Part shown: piece after piece, positions 53,121-62,611 of the stretch | Position numbering within the stretch: position 1 is the first letter of the stretch | Layout: the number at the start of each line of letters is the position of its first letter | NCBI GenBank assembly: GCA_017792345.1 | Contig: CP051228.1 | Location: 124,001 to 188,000 of the forward strand | Reading direction: 5' to 3' | Origin: Mesoflavibacter sp. | GTDB lineage: Bacteria; Pseudomonadota; Alphaproteobacteria; UBA8366; Aestuariispiraceae | DNA length: 64,000 nt | The notes under the pieces: model-generated | What the model was told of the DNA's origin: nothing | Databases searched by the model: none | What the model saw: the letters and a program-made list of their open reading frames with translations, nothing else | Program-made: the position numbers and the translations under genes

Positions 53121-54526
53121 TGCGTATGCCATTGACCCTGGGCCGTCTTCACTTCGTCGGGATCGGCGGCATCGGCATGTCCGGGATCGCCGAGGTCATG
53201 CACAATCTGGGCTATACCGTCTCCGGCTCGGACATGGCCGACAACGCCAATGTGAAACGCCTGCGCGGCCTGGGCATCGATGTGAAGATCGGGCATGAGG
53301 CCGCCCATGTCGAAGGTGCGGCGGTCGTGGTCGTGTCCACAGCCGTCAAACGTGAAAATCCCGAAGTGTCGGCCGCCCGCGCCGCCCTGGTTCCCGTCGT
53401 CCGGCGCGCCGAGATGCTGGCCGAACTGATGCGCCTGAAATGGTCGGTCGCCGTCGGCGGTACCCATGGCAAGACGACCACCACGTCCCTGGTCGCCCAA
53501 ATGCTGGACACGGCCAAGAAGGATCCGACGGTCATCAACGGCGGCATCATCAATGCCTATGGCACCAATGCGCGCCTGGGACAGGGCGACTGGCTGGTCG
53601 CGGAAGCGGATGAAAGCGACGGCACTTTCGTGAAACTGCCCGCGACCATCGCGGTCGTGACCAATATCGATCCGGAGCATATGGATCATTACGGCAGTTT
53701 CGATGCCCTGCGCGACGCGTTCCGGACCTTCGTACAGAACATCCCCTTCTATGGCTTCGCCGCGCTGTGCCTGGATCACCCCGAAGTGCAGGCACTCATC
53801 GGCCGGATCGAAGATCGCCGGATCGTCACCTACGGGTTCAGTCCCCAGGCGGAAATCCGCGCCCTGTCCTATGAGCCGGGGCCCGACGGTTACGACATGT
53901 CCGTCGAAATCGCCCGGCGCGGAGAACAGAAACGGCGGATCGACAATATCCGCCTGCCGATGCATGGCGACCACAATGTCCAGAACTCTCTGGCAGCCAT
54001 CGCCGTGGCGGTCGAAATGGACATTTCCGACGACGTCATCCGCGCCGCCCTGGCCGGTTTCTCGGGCGTGAAGCGCCGTTTCACCAAGACCGGCACCTGG
54101 AACGACGTCACGGTCATCGACGATTACGGTCACCATCCGGTCGAAATCGCGGCCGTCCTGCGCGCCGCGCGTCAGGCGACCCGCAACCGCGTCATCGCTG
54201 TCGTCCAACCGCATCGCTATACCCGGCTGCACGATCTGTTCGAAGATTTCTGCACCTGTTTCAACGATGCCGACACCGTTCTGGTCGCGCCGGTCTACAC
54301 GGCGGGTGAGCAGCCCATCGAAGGCGCGGACCGCGATCATCTGGTCGAGGGCCTGCGCGCGCGCGGTCACCGGTCGGTGCGTGCCATCGACGGCGAGACC
54401 GACCTGCCGGACGCTGTTCGCGATGTGGCACAGCCGGGCGACATGGTGATCTGCCTGGGTGCCGGGTCGATCACCGCCTGGGCCAACGCCCTGCCCGAAC
54501 GTCTGGCGGCGGGAGGTGCGGCATGA
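53120..54526 (+). CDS. murC: UDP-MurNAc:L-Ala ligase
   Basis: 468 residues, starting at ATG 53120 inside the murG stop (GTG 53117 is the other choice). [22 protein letters not shown] (shown in part: [13 protein letters not shown]), ATP loop [29 protein letters not shown] and [12 protein letters not shown]. First committed amino acid addition to UDP-MurNAc. Confidence 0.97.
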   Translation: MRMPLTLGRLHFVGIGGIGMSGIAEVMHNLGYTVSGSDMADNANVKRLRGLGIDVKIGHEAAHVEGAAVVVVSTAVKRENPEVSAARAALVPVVRRAEMLAELMRLKWSVAVGGTHGKTTTTSLVAQMLDTAKKDPTVINGGIINAYGTNARLGQGDWLVAEADESDGTFVKLPATIAVVTNIDPEHMDHYGSFDALRDAFRTFVQNIPFYGFAALCLDHPEVQALIGRIEDRRIVTYGFSPQAEIRALSYEPGPDGYDMSVEIARRGEQKRRIDNIRLPMHGDHNVQNSLAAIAVAVEMDISDDVIRAALAGFSGVKRRFTKTGTWNDVTVIDDYGHHPVEIAAVLRAARQATRNRVIAVVQPHRYTRLHDLFEDFCTCFNDADTVLVAPVYTAGEQPIEGADRDHLVEGLRARGHRSVRAIDGETDLPDAVRDVAQPGDMVICLGAGSITAWANALPERLAAGGAA

Positions 54527-55449
54527 TGGCGATGCGTGCGACCGGTGGGACCGACCTTCCGTCCCGGCTGCCGCAAGTGCGGGGCCGGATCTCGGAGGGC
54601 AGCCCACTGTCCAAGGTCACCTGGTTCCGTGTCGGCGGCCCGGCGGAGGCACTGTTCAAGCCGGCCGACTTGGCGGATCTGCAGTCGTTCCTGGCGGCAA
54701 CGCCCAAGGATATCCCCGTCACCGCGATCGGTGTCGGGTCGAACCTCTTGGTCCGCGACGGCGGGGTCGACGGTGTGGTCCTGCGCCTGGGCGGCGCCTT
54801 CGCCGATATCGCGGTCGACGGGCATGAGATCGAGGCCGGGGCCGCGGCACTGGACGCCAATGTTGCGAAAACCGCCGCCAATCACGGTCTGGCCGGGCTG
54901 GAATTCCTCTCCGGCATCCCGGGCACGATCGGCGGCGCCCTGCGCATGAATGCGGGCGCCTACGGCACCGAAACCAAAGACGTCCTGATCTGGGCGGAGG
55001 CGCTGGACCGCGATGGCGTGTTGCACCGGATCGCCGCACCGGACATGGATTTCGACTATCGTCATTGCGGTATTCCGATGGATTGGACCTTCGTACGCGG
55101 CCGCTTCCGCGCCGAACCGGGCGTCGAGGACACGATCCGCGCGCGAATGGCGGAAATCCAGGAAAGCCGCAGCGCCAGCCAACCGATCCGCAGCCGGACC
55201 GGCGGGTCGACCTTCCGCAATCCGCCCGGCGGCAAGGCCTGGCAGACCATCGACGCGGCCGGATGCCGGGGCCTGAAGGTCGGCGGCGCGCAGGTGTCGG
55301 AACAGCATTGCAATTTCCTGATCAACACCGGGGACGCCACCGGCGCGGATCTGGAGGAACTGGGCGAGGAAGTCCGTCGCCGGGTGCGGGACAGCCAGGG
55401 CGTGGAACTGACCTGGGAAATCAAACGAATTGGGAGGACCGCGGAATGA
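54523..55449 (+). CDS. murB: UDP-N-acetylenolpyruvoylglucosamine reductase (type I)
   Basis: 308 residues, FAD-dependent. [16 protein letters not shown], then [13 protein letters not shown]-type FAD loop ([15 protein letters not shown]), [39 protein letters not shown] with the catalytic serine, and [14 protein letters not shown]. Reduces UDP-GlcNAc-enolpyruvate to UDP-MurNAc. Overlaps murC and ddl by four bases. Confidence 0.97.
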   Translation: MMAMRATGGTDLPSRLPQVRGRISEGSPLSKVTWFRVGGPAEALFKPADLADLQSFLAATPKDIPVTAIGVGSNLLVRDGGVDGVVLRLGGAFADIAVDGHEIEAGAAALDANVAKTAANHGLAGLEFLSGIPGTIGGALRMNAGAYGTETKDVLIWAEALDRDGVLHRIAAPDMDFDYRHCGIPMDWTFVRGRFRAEPGVEDTIRARMAEIQESRSASQPIRSRTGGSTFRNPPGGKAWQTIDAAGCRGLKVGGAQVSEQHCNFLINTGDATGADLEELGEEVRRRVRDSQGVELTWEIKRIGRTAE

Positions 55450-56351
55450 CGAAATCGGTCGCGGTGCTGATGGGCGGCTGGTCCGCCGAGCGCGAGGTCT
55501 CCCTGATTTCCGGCAAGGCCTGTGCCGACGCACTGGAGAATGCCGGCTATGCCGTGACGCGGATCGATCTGACCCGCGATGTGCGCGGCCTGTTGGATGC
55601 GCTGGAGCCACGGCCCGACGTCGTTTTCAACGCCCTGCACGGCCGTTGGGGCGAAGACGGCGCGATCCAGGGACTGCTGGATATGATGGCGATCCCCTAC
55701 ACCCATTCGGGACGCATGGCCTCGACCCTGGCCATGGACAAACCGCTGTCGATCCAATTGTTCCGTCAGGCCGGGCTGCCGACGGCAAATCATGTCGTCA
55801 CCGACATCGACGCCTTGAAATCAGGCCCAGAGCCCATGCCCCGCCCCTTCGTCGTCAAGCCGGCGCATGAGGGTTCGTCCGTCGGGGTCTACATCGTCCT
55901 GGACGGCACGAACGGCCCGGACTATTCGGCCTGGTCCTATGGCACGGCGATGGTGGAAGAATATGTCGCCGGCCAGGAACTGACCGTGTCCGTCATGGGC
56001 GGCAAGGCCCTGGCGGTGACCGAACTTCGGCCGAAGCAGGGCTTCTATGATTATGAGGCCAAGTATACCGACGGCAAGACGGTCCATCTGTGCCCTGCAC
56101 CGGTATCCGACACGCTGGCCCGGACCTGCCGCGATCTGGCGGAGCGAGCCCATATTGCGCTGGGCTGTCGCGGGGTGACGCGATCCGACTTCCGCTATGA
56201 CCCGGAATCGGGCCGACTGATCATTCTGGAAGTGAATACGCAACCCGGCATGACGCCCCTCAGCCTCGTTCCGGAGCAGGCGAAGCACCTTGGCATTTCC
56301 TTCGAGGAACTGGTGAGTTGGATGGTGGAGAACGCGTCATGCGATTCCTGA
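55446..56351 (+). CDS. ddl: D-alanine--D-alanine ligase
   Basis: 301 residues from ATG 55446, overlapping the murB stop. ATP-grasp enzyme. [43 protein letters not shown]-type site ([18 protein letters not shown]), [11 protein letters not shown] and [14 protein letters not shown], whose two Asn/Glu metal ligands are present. Makes the D-Ala-D-Ala used by MurF. Confidence 0.97.
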   Translation: MTKSVAVLMGGWSAEREVSLISGKACADALENAGYAVTRIDLTRDVRGLLDALEPRPDVVFNALHGRWGEDGAIQGLLDMMAIPYTHSGRMASTLAMDKPLSIQLFRQAGLPTANHVVTDIDALKSGPEPMPRPFVVKPAHEGSSVGVYIVLDGTNGPDYSAWSYGTAMVEEYVAGQELTVSVMGGKALAVTELRPKQGFYDYEAKYTDGKTVHLCPAPVSDTLARTCRDLAERAHIALGCRGVTRSDFRYDPESGRLIILEVNTQPGMTPLSLVPEQAKHLGISFEELVSWMVENASCDS

Positions 56352-57232
56352 TGCGCGCCAAGAAGCCGACCGGAAAGGCGGCGAAGGCCGACACGAAAGG
56401 GCGCAAGAGCCCGCGCAAGCCGGACGCCGATCTGGAAAGCGGCCGCGCGCGCGCACCGCTGGCTATCGGGGCACTCGTCGCGGGCACATTGGCGGTCCTG
56501 GGTGCGGGCGTCTACGCCTGGCAGGTCGATGCGCCGAACCGTATCGCGTCCTGGGCCTATGACGGTTTCATGGGGGCGACGGCCGGGCTGGGCCTGTCCG
56601 TGCGCGAGGTCTATGCCGTCGGCCGCACCGAAACGGCACGGTCCGACATTCTGGCCGCACTGGGACTGAAAATCGGCGACCCGATCCTGGACTTTTCCCC
56701 GGAAGAGGCGCGCGAGCGGTTGGAGACCTTGGGCTGGGTGCGCGCGGCAGAAGTGCGCCGGACCTTCCCCGACAAGATCGTGATCCGTCTGGAGGAGCGC
56801 GAAGCCATCGCCATCTGGCAGCATGACCAGCGCTTTGTCCTGATCGATTCGAACGGTATCGAGATCGGCGAGAAGGACGTTCACCGGCACAGCCATCTGA
56901 AGATCGTCGTCGGACCCGACGCCCCGCAGCATACGGCAGAACTGCTGGCCCTGCTGGGCAGCGAACCGGAGCTGGAAGACCGGGTCGTCGCGGCGGTGCG
57001 GGTCGGCGCGCGGCGCTGGAACCTGCGGCTGGAAGGCGGCATAGACGTCAGCCTGCCGGAACAAGGCGCTTCTATCGCCTGGCGGAAGCTGGCGGATTAT
57101 CAGCGCGAACATGAAATTCTGTCGCGGGCAGTGGGCGAAATCGACCTGCGCCATCCCGACCGCATGACAGTGCAATTGACGGAACCCGGACTGCAGGAAG
57201 TGATGGGCCGCGGTAAGGGTGAGGAAACCTAA
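56339..57232 (+). CDS. ftsQ: Cell division protein FtsQ
   Basis: 297 residues from ATG 56339, overlapping ddl by 13 bases, with GGTGGAGAA in front; ATG 56351 (TGATG junction) is an alternative. Basic cytoplasmic tail, one membrane segment (LAIGALVAGTLAVLGAGVYA), POTRA domain (ALGLKIGDPILDFSPEEA; LGWVRAAEVRRTFPDKIVIR) and the FtsQ beta domain (VLIDSNGIEIGEKD). Links FtsL/B to the divisome. Confidence 0.93.
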   Translation: MRFLMRAKKPTGKAAKADTKGRKSPRKPDADLESGRARAPLAIGALVAGTLAVLGAGVYAWQVDAPNRIASWAYDGFMGATAGLGLSVREVYAVGRTETARSDILAALGLKIGDPILDFSPEEARERLETLGWVRAAEVRRTFPDKIVIRLEEREAIAIWQHDQRFVLIDSNGIEIGEKDVHRHSHLKIVVGPDAPQHTAELLALLGSEPELEDRVVAAVRVGARRWNLRLEGGIDVSLPEQGASIAWRKLADYQREHEILSRAVGEIDLRHPDRMTVQLTEPGLQEVMGRGKGEET

Positions 57233-57292
57233 AGGGGCAACCAGGACGCGGGCGCGGTAAGGGCCGGCCCGGCTATTCGAGGAAGAACGACG

Positions 57293-58528
57293 GTGGCGAC
57301 GACACGTAAACTTACGGCTTTGGATGTGGGATCGACGAAGATCTGCTGCTTTATCGCAGAGGTCTCGGATGCCGGGCGCATCCGTGTGACCGGCATGAGC
57401 CATCAGCAATCCGCCGGATTGAAGGGCGGGGTCGTCGTCGACATGGAAAGCGCCTATCGCGCAATCCTGTCCGCCGTGCATTCCGCTGAACAGATGGCCG
57501 GTACGACGATCGAAGACGTCATCGTTTCGATCAATGGGGCAAAGCCGAAAAGCACCACGCTGATGCGCGAAATGACGATCGGCGGCGGCGCAATCCGCGA
57601 CCCCGACATCGCGCGCCTGCTACAGGAAGCGAAAGAGGCCGAGAGCCAGGACAACCGGATGCTGCTGCACGCCATCCCCATCGGCTATTCCGTCGATGGC
57701 GGGCCGCTTCTGAAAGAGCCACGCTCCATGCATGCCCAGACGCTGGGTGTGAAGATGCATCTGGTGACGGCGAATGAAGGTGCGGTGCAGAACCTGGTGA
57801 ACTGTGTCGCGCGCTGCCATTTGAAAGTCTTCGACTTCGCCCTCTCCTCCTATGCGGCCGGCCTGTCGGCCCTGGTGGAGGACGAAAAGGATCTGGGCGC
57901 CACGGTCATCGACATGGGCGGCGGCACGACCAGCTTCAGCGTGTTCTATGAGGGCGCGGCGGTTTACGGCGACTGCATCCCGGTCGGCGGCCAGCATGTC
58001 ACATCGGATATCGCACGCGGCCTGTCGACAACCATCCACCAGGCCGAGCGCCTGAAGACCCTCTATGGGTCCTGCCTGCCCGCCCCGTCGGATGACCGCG
58101 ACATGATCGACGCCCCGCGAATCGGCGAGGAGGACGACGCCTCCCCCAACCGGGTGCCGAAGAGCTACCTGGTTTCGATCATCGCGCCGCGGCTGGAAGA
58201 GACCTTCGAACTGGTCAAGAAGCGCCTGGATGCCTCCGGCGCGGCCGGCATGGCCGGTCAGCGGGTCGTCCTGACCGGCGGCGCAAGCCAATTGCCGGGC
58301 GTTCGCGAGATGGCCGGGCGTATTCTTGGCAAACAAGTTCGGCACGGCCGGCCCCTCAAGGTGTCGGGCCTCGCCGAAGCAACGGGAGGCCCGGCATTCG
58401 CCACTGCAGCCGGCCTTCTGCACTTCGCTGTGGATGATTGTGGGGAGGCGCGGAGCACCGCGTCGCAGCCCGCGGCGAATCAGGGGGGAATCATGGCGCG
58501 TGTGGGAGGGTGGTTTCGTGGCTTTTAA
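57293..58528 (+). CDS. ftsA: Cell division protein FtsA
   Basis: 411 residues, GTG start at 57293 with GAGGA upstream. Actin-fold ATPase: ALDVGSTKICCFIAEV phosphate-1 loop, GGGAI SHS2-type domain region, VIDMGGGTTSFSVFYEG (phosphate-2), VLTGGASQLPGVREMA (adenosine motif). The end MARVGGWFRGF is the membrane-binding amphipathic helix. Tethers FtsZ filaments to the membrane. Confidence 0.95.
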   Translation: MATTRKLTALDVGSTKICCFIAEVSDAGRIRVTGMSHQQSAGLKGGVVVDMESAYRAILSAVHSAEQMAGTTIEDVIVSINGAKPKSTTLMREMTIGGGAIRDPDIARLLQEAKEAESQDNRMLLHAIPIGYSVDGGPLLKEPRSMHAQTLGVKMHLVTANEGAVQNLVNCVARCHLKVFDFALSSYAAGLSALVEDEKDLGATVIDMGGGTTSFSVFYEGAAVYGDCIPVGGQHVTSDIARGLSTTIHQAERLKTLYGSCLPAPSDDRDMIDAPRIGEEDDASPNRVPKSYLVSIIAPRLEETFELVKKRLDASGAAGMAGQRVVLTGGASQLPGVREMAGRILGKQVRHGRPLKVSGLAEATGGPAFATAAGLLHFAVDDCGEARSTASQPAANQGGIMARVGGWFRGF

Positions 58529-58592
58529 GCAACACCCAAACAAAAAACGCACAAAAACCCGCAGTGAATTCGCTGAAAAACGGTCCAAATCC

Positions 58593-58639
58593 CGCGAATC
58601 ACTAGAGACTCCATTCTGGAACACAGGTCTCGCGAATCA
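58593..58639 (+). promoter_or_regulatory. Clustered GANTC sites in the ftsA-ftsZ gap
   Basis: Three GANTC sites (GAATC 58596-58600, GACTC 58607-58611, GAATC 58634-58638) lie within 43 bases of the 150-base ftsA-ftsZ gap. The two GAATC copies sit in a repeated CGCGAATCA (58593-58601, 58631-58639). GANTC is the CcrM methylation site, and ftsZ transcription in Caulobacter depends on such methylation, so a methylation-sensitive ftsZ promoter is likely here. Confidence 0.5.
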
Positions 58640-58678
58640 GGACCGGCTGAAGACATCGTCGCTCGAAGGAGGCGCATC

Positions 58679-60373
58679 ATGAGTATTAATTTCACGGCAC
58701 CCGAGGCCGAAGTCGACCTGAAGCCGCGTATCGTTGTCGTCGGGGTCGGCGGCGCGGGCGGCAACGCCGTCAACAATATGATTCGCTCCAACCTGGAAGG
58801 CGTCGAATTCGTCGTCGCCAATACAGACGCCCAGGCGCTGAAACATTCCCAGGCGGACCGCAAGATCCAGCTCGGCGCGGACGTCACCCGCGGTCTCGGT
58901 GCCGGCGCCCGGCCGGAAATCGGCCGCGACGCCGCGATGGAATCCCTGGACGACGCGCTGGAGCACCTGACCGGCGCCAACATGGTCTTCATCACCGCCG
59001 GCATGGGCGGCGGCACCGGCACCGGCGCCGCGCCGGTACTGGCCGAGGCCTGCCGCGATCACGGCATGCTGACGGTCGGTGTCGTGACCAAACCGTTCCA
59101 TTTCGAAGGCGCGCACCGCATGCGGGCCGCCGAACAGGGCATCGAGGAACTGCAGCAGTTCGTCGACACCCTGATCATCATTCCGAACCAGAACCTGTTC
59201 CGGGTCGCGAATGAGAAGACGACCTTCGCCGATGCCTTCAAGATGGCGGACGATGTCCTGTATTCCGGCGTGCGCGGCGTGACCGACCTGATGGTCATGC
59301 CCGGCCTGATCAACCTGGACTTCGCCGACATCCGCACCGTGATGAGCGAAATGGGCAAGGCCATGATGGGTACCGGCGAGGCCGATGGCGACAACCGCGC
59401 CATCCTGGCCGCCGAAAGTGCGATTTCCAACCCGCTGCTGGAAGACGTGTCGATGAAAGGCGCGCGCGGCGTGCTGATCAACATCACCGGCGGCCCGGAC
59501 ATGACGCTGTTCGAAGTCGACGAAGCGGCCAACCGGATCCGCGAAGAAGTCGACGCCGACGCGAACATCATTTTCGGCTCGACCTTCGAGGAAAACCTGG
59601 AAGGCAAGATGCGAGTTTCGGTCGTCGCGACGGGTATCGAATCGGAAGCCGGCGTGTCGCCGCGTCCCCTGTCGCAACGTGCGTCGGTGACGCCGCTGCG
59701 TCCGCGCAAGGTGGAAGCGCCGGTCGAAGAGGTCGCCGAAGTTTCCGAAATCGTCGCCGAGGCCGATCCCTACGACGCCGGCCATATGGCCGAGGCCGAA
59801 GAGATCGCCGAAACCGCCGAAATGATGGCAGCCGAGCCGGAAGCGGCCCAGGAGCCGATGCCTGAAACCGAAGAGTACGATCCGGAACCGGCCCTGTTCG
59901 ACGATCCGCCCGCGCAAACTGCGCAGCCGGCCGCCGCTGAAATGGAGGCTGAAAAGCCTGCTCAGCCCGGCACGCCGGAAGCGGTGCGGCCGAAGGATGC
60001 CTTCATTCCGCCCCGTCCGGTTCGTCCGGAGGAACTGAAGCGTGGTCCGGCCCGGGAAGCCGAGCCGTTCCGCGAAGCGGATATGATGAATGGCGGCGAC
60101 GGTCAGCGTCCGCGCGGCAAGACCAGTCTGTTCAGCCGGGTCACCGGCCTGGGTCTGGGCCATGCCAAGACGGCCCCGTCGAAGCCGAACGAGCCGTCGC
60201 TGATGCGCGGCGAAGCCAAGCCGGCGGAACAACAACGCCCGGCCGCCCCGCGTCCGATGCCGGCACAGCGGACCGTCGAAGCAGCCAAACCGGCGGAAGC
60301 CGATCTGGCCCCGTCCAAGGCGGACGAGGAAATGCTGGAAATCCCGGCCTTCCTGCGGCGTCAGGCGAATTGA
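58679..60373 (+). CDS. ftsZ: Cell division GTPase FtsZ
   Basis: 564 residues from ATG 58679 (GGAGG upstream). Tubulin-like GTPase domain about 1-320: [14 protein letters not shown], the tubulin signature [18 protein letters not shown] and the synergy loop [15 protein letters not shown]. Then a long Glu/Pro/Ala-rich disordered linker (about 330-545), as in other Alphaproteobacteria, and the conserved C-terminal peptide [12 protein letters not shown] that binds FtsA. Longer than the roughly 380-residue E. coli protein because of the linker. Confidence 0.97.
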   Translation: MSINFTAPEAEVDLKPRIVVVGVGGAGGNAVNNMIRSNLEGVEFVVANTDAQALKHSQADRKIQLGADVTRGLGAGARPEIGRDAAMESLDDALEHLTGANMVFITAGMGGGTGTGAAPVLAEACRDHGMLTVGVVTKPFHFEGAHRMRAAEQGIEELQQFVDTLIIIPNQNLFRVANEKTTFADAFKMADDVLYSGVRGVTDLMVMPGLINLDFADIRTVMSEMGKAMMGTGEADGDNRAILAAESAISNPLLEDVSMKGARGVLINITGGPDMTLFEVDEAANRIREEVDADANIIFGSTFEENLEGKMRVSVVATGIESEAGVSPRPLSQRASVTPLRPRKVEAPVEEVAEVSEIVAEADPYDAGHMAEAEEIAETAEMMAAEPEAAQEPMPETEEYDPEPALFDDPPAQTAQPAAAEMEAEKPAQPGTPEAVRPKDAFIPPRPVRPEELKRGPAREAEPFREADMMNGGDGQRPRGKTSLFSRVTGLGLGHAKTAPSKPNEPSLMRGEAKPAEQQRPAAPRPMPAQRTVEAAKPAEADLAPSKADEEMLEIPAFLRRQAN

Positions 60374-60394
60374 CGCCGCCTCGCATAGATACTG

Positions 60395-60435
60395 ACCGGC
60401 CGCCGCCCATCCCGGGTTGGCGGCCGGTTTGCGTT
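60395..60435 (+). terminator. Terminator after ftsZ
   Basis: Perfect 10-bp stem ACCGGCCGCC (60395-60404) and GGCGGCCGGT (60419-60428) with a 14-base loop, followed by a short T-rich tract (TTGCGTTT). It starts 21 bases after the ftsZ stop and separates the dcw operon from lpxC. The U-tract is weak, so termination may be partial. Confidence 0.65.
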
Positions 60436-60529
60436 TGGGCCAAATCGGGCAGGGGTGATTCTATCCCTGATCCTACGTTATCCAGCGAAATGAAACAGTT
60501 ACCGACAGTGTGTTCGATTTCGCGCGCAT

Positions 60530-60602
60530 TTGCGGCAAACACGCCGCAATGCAACATTGTGTAACACTAGTTGATTTGTTGCCTTGCGGGGCGGGTGTTA
60601 CA
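60530..60602. promoter_or_regulatory. Two dyads in the ftsZ-lpxC gap
   Basis: TTGCGGC/GCCGCAA (60530-60549, six-base loop) and TGTAACAC/GTGTTACA (60560-60567 and 60595-60602, 27 bases apart) are both perfect. They lie in the 314 bases between ftsZ and lpxC, which hold no gene beyond the ftsZ terminator. The second, about 85-125 bases before lpxC, is a plausible operator for lpxC control; the first may be a hairpin in the leader. Confidence 0.4.
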
Positions 60603-60687
60603 TCCATCAGCGTGCCGAACAGCGCGGCGCGGGGGTGACGTAAAAGCGCTGACTCTGGTAAGCGATCGATAGGGTGTGGTGGTGACA

Positions 60688-61623
60688 ATGTTGGATGGGA
60701 TGAGCGAACTGACGGAAATGGCGGAACGGTCCGTTACGGCCGGTCTGCTGCAGCGTACGCTGAAAGCTCCGATCAACTGTCGCGGCATCGGCCTCCACTC
60801 CGGCGCGCCGGTCAATATGACACTGACCCCGGCCGATCCAAACACCGGCATCATCTTTCGCCGTGTCGACCTGAAGAACGGCGCCCGCGACATCCCGGCG
60901 CGCTTCGACCTGGTCACCGACACGCGGATGTGCACCAAGATTTCCAACGACCATAACGGTTCCGTTGCGACCATCGAACACCTGATGGCAGCACTGGCGG
61001 GCTGCGGCGTCGACAATGCGATCATCGAACTGGACGGACCGGAAGTGCCGGTCATGGACGGCAGTTCCGAACCTTTCGTCTTCCTGGTCGAATGCGCCGG
61101 CGTGGTCGAACAATCCGTCGAACGCAATGTCATCAGCGTGAAACGCGCAGTGCGCGTCGGCACCGACGAAAGCTTCGCGTCGCTGGAGCCGGGCCGCCGA
61201 TTTACCATGGCAATGGGCATCGACTTCCAAAGCCGCGCCATCGGTCGTCAGGACATCTTCCTGGAAGTCAGCGACCTGACCTTCAAGCGGGAATTGTCCA
61301 AGGCCCGCACCTTCGGCTTCGCCCATGAGGTCGAGGCAATGCGCGCGGCCGGTCTGGCCCGCGGCGGCAGCCTGGAGAATGCCGTCGTCATCGATGGCGA
61401 CACGGTCCTGAACAAGGATGGTCTGCGCTTCGAGGACGAATTCGTGCGTCACAAGGCCCTGGACTGCGTCGGCGACCTCGCACTTGCGGGCGGACCGATC
61501 CTGGGTCACTTCCGCGGACGCCGCACCGGGCACGCGCTGAACAACCAGCTTCTGCGCGCCCTGTTCTCCGATTCGGAAAACTATGTGCGGATGCCGGCGT
61601 CCGACTATCTCGGCACGCTCTGA
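60688..61623 (+). CDS. lpxC: UDP-3-O-acyl-N-acetylglucosamine deacetylase
   Basis: 311 residues from ATG 60688; GTG 60676 and ATG 60700 are alternatives. Zinc deacetylase, first committed step of lipid A synthesis. GIGLHSGAPVNMTLTPA, the zinc motif VATIEHLMAALAGCG, the EGPE-type region LDGPEVPVMDGSSEPF, second and third zinc ligands in RHKALDCVGDLAL, and GHFRGRRTGHALN with the catalytic histidine. Shows the cell makes lipopolysaccharide. Confidence 0.97.
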   Translation: MLDGMSELTEMAERSVTAGLLQRTLKAPINCRGIGLHSGAPVNMTLTPADPNTGIIFRRVDLKNGARDIPARFDLVTDTRMCTKISNDHNGSVATIEHLMAALAGCGVDNAIIELDGPEVPVMDGSSEPFVFLVECAGVVEQSVERNVISVKRAVRVGTDESFASLEPGRRFTMAMGIDFQSRAIGRQDIFLEVSDLTFKRELSKARTFGFAHEVEAMRAAGLARGGSLENAVVIDGDTVLNKDGLRFEDEFVRHKALDCVGDLALAGGPILGHFRGRRTGHALNNQLLRALFSDSENYVRMPASDYLGTL

Positions 61624-61764
61624 TCCTTTCACCGAAAACCGCACCGTTCCGCGCCGAATTTACCAGGAATTCGACGAACCCGATTGCCGTTTTGATCCTT
61701 CGGGGCGGATGGTATATTCACCCAGGATGTCTTGGTCGATTTCCTGGAAAATGAGCGGCCCACG

Positions 61765-62592
61765 ATGCGTGTAAGCGAGTTCCTCAATCTCCGTCGTCTG
61801 CTTGCCCTCGGGCTGATCCTGTTCAGCTTGGGCCTCGCAGCCTGTTCCGAGGACGATCCGGAATATATCGAACGCCCGGTGGAGGAGCTCTATAACGAAG
61901 CGATGGACATGCTTGAAGTCCGGAACTTCGATGCCGCGATCCTGGCCTTCGAGGAGGTGGACCGCCAGCACCCCTACTCCGTCTGGGCGACAAAGGCGCA
62001 GTTGATGTCCGCCTATGTCAACTATCGTGCGGACAAGTATGACGAGGCGATCATCGCCCTGGACCGGTTCATCGATCTGCACCCCGGCAACCGCGACATC
62101 GCCTATGCCTATTATCTGCGCGCGATCGCCTATTACGAACAGATCGTCGATGTCGGCCGCGACCAGAAGATCACACGGCTGGCGCTGGACGGGCTGCGCG
62201 ATGTGGTGCGCCGCTTCCCGAACAGCGAATATGCCCGCGACGCCAATCTGAAGATCGATCTGACCCAGGACCACCTGGCCGGCAAGGAAATGTCCATCGG
62301 CCGCTTCTATCAGCGCCGCGAGGAGCATGTCGCCGCGATCAACCGGTTCAAGACGGTCATCCAACAATACGACACGACAACCCATGTGCCCGAGGCACTT
62401 CACCGTCTGGTCGAAAGCTATGTTGCGCTGGGTATCCGACCGGAAGCGGAACGCACCGCCTCGGTGTTGGGTTATAACTTCCCCGGCAGCGACTGGTACG
62501 CCAATTCCTATGCGTTGCTGGAGGGCGGACGCAATCTGGACGCCCCGGACGAGGATTCCTGGCTGAGCTGGACCTGGTCCTGGATTTTCTGA
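61765..62592 (+). CDS. bamD: Outer membrane assembly lipoprotein BamD
   Basis: 275 residues from ATG 61765; an upstream TTG extension is unlikely. Lipoprotein signal with lipobox LGLAAC. Five TPR-like repeats (VEELYNEAMDMLEVRNFDAA; ADKYDEAIIALDRFIDLHPG; DVVRRFPNSEYARDANLKID), as in ComL/BamD. Essential lipoprotein of the BAM complex that inserts outer-membrane proteins. Between lpxC and recN, a common alphaproteobacterial order. Confidence 0.95.
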   Translation: MRVSEFLNLRRLLALGLILFSLGLAACSEDDPEYIERPVEELYNEAMDMLEVRNFDAAILAFEEVDRQHPYSVWATKAQLMSAYVNYRADKYDEAIIALDRFIDLHPGNRDIAYAYYLRAIAYYEQIVDVGRDQKITRLALDGLRDVVRRFPNSEYARDANLKIDLTQDHLAGKEMSIGRFYQRREEHVAAINRFKTVIQQYDTTTHVPEALHRLVESYVALGIRPEAERTASVLGYNFPGSDWYANSYALLEGGRNLDAPDEDSWLSWTWSWIF

Positions 62593-62611
62593 TCGGAGAC
62601 CGGCGGTCATC

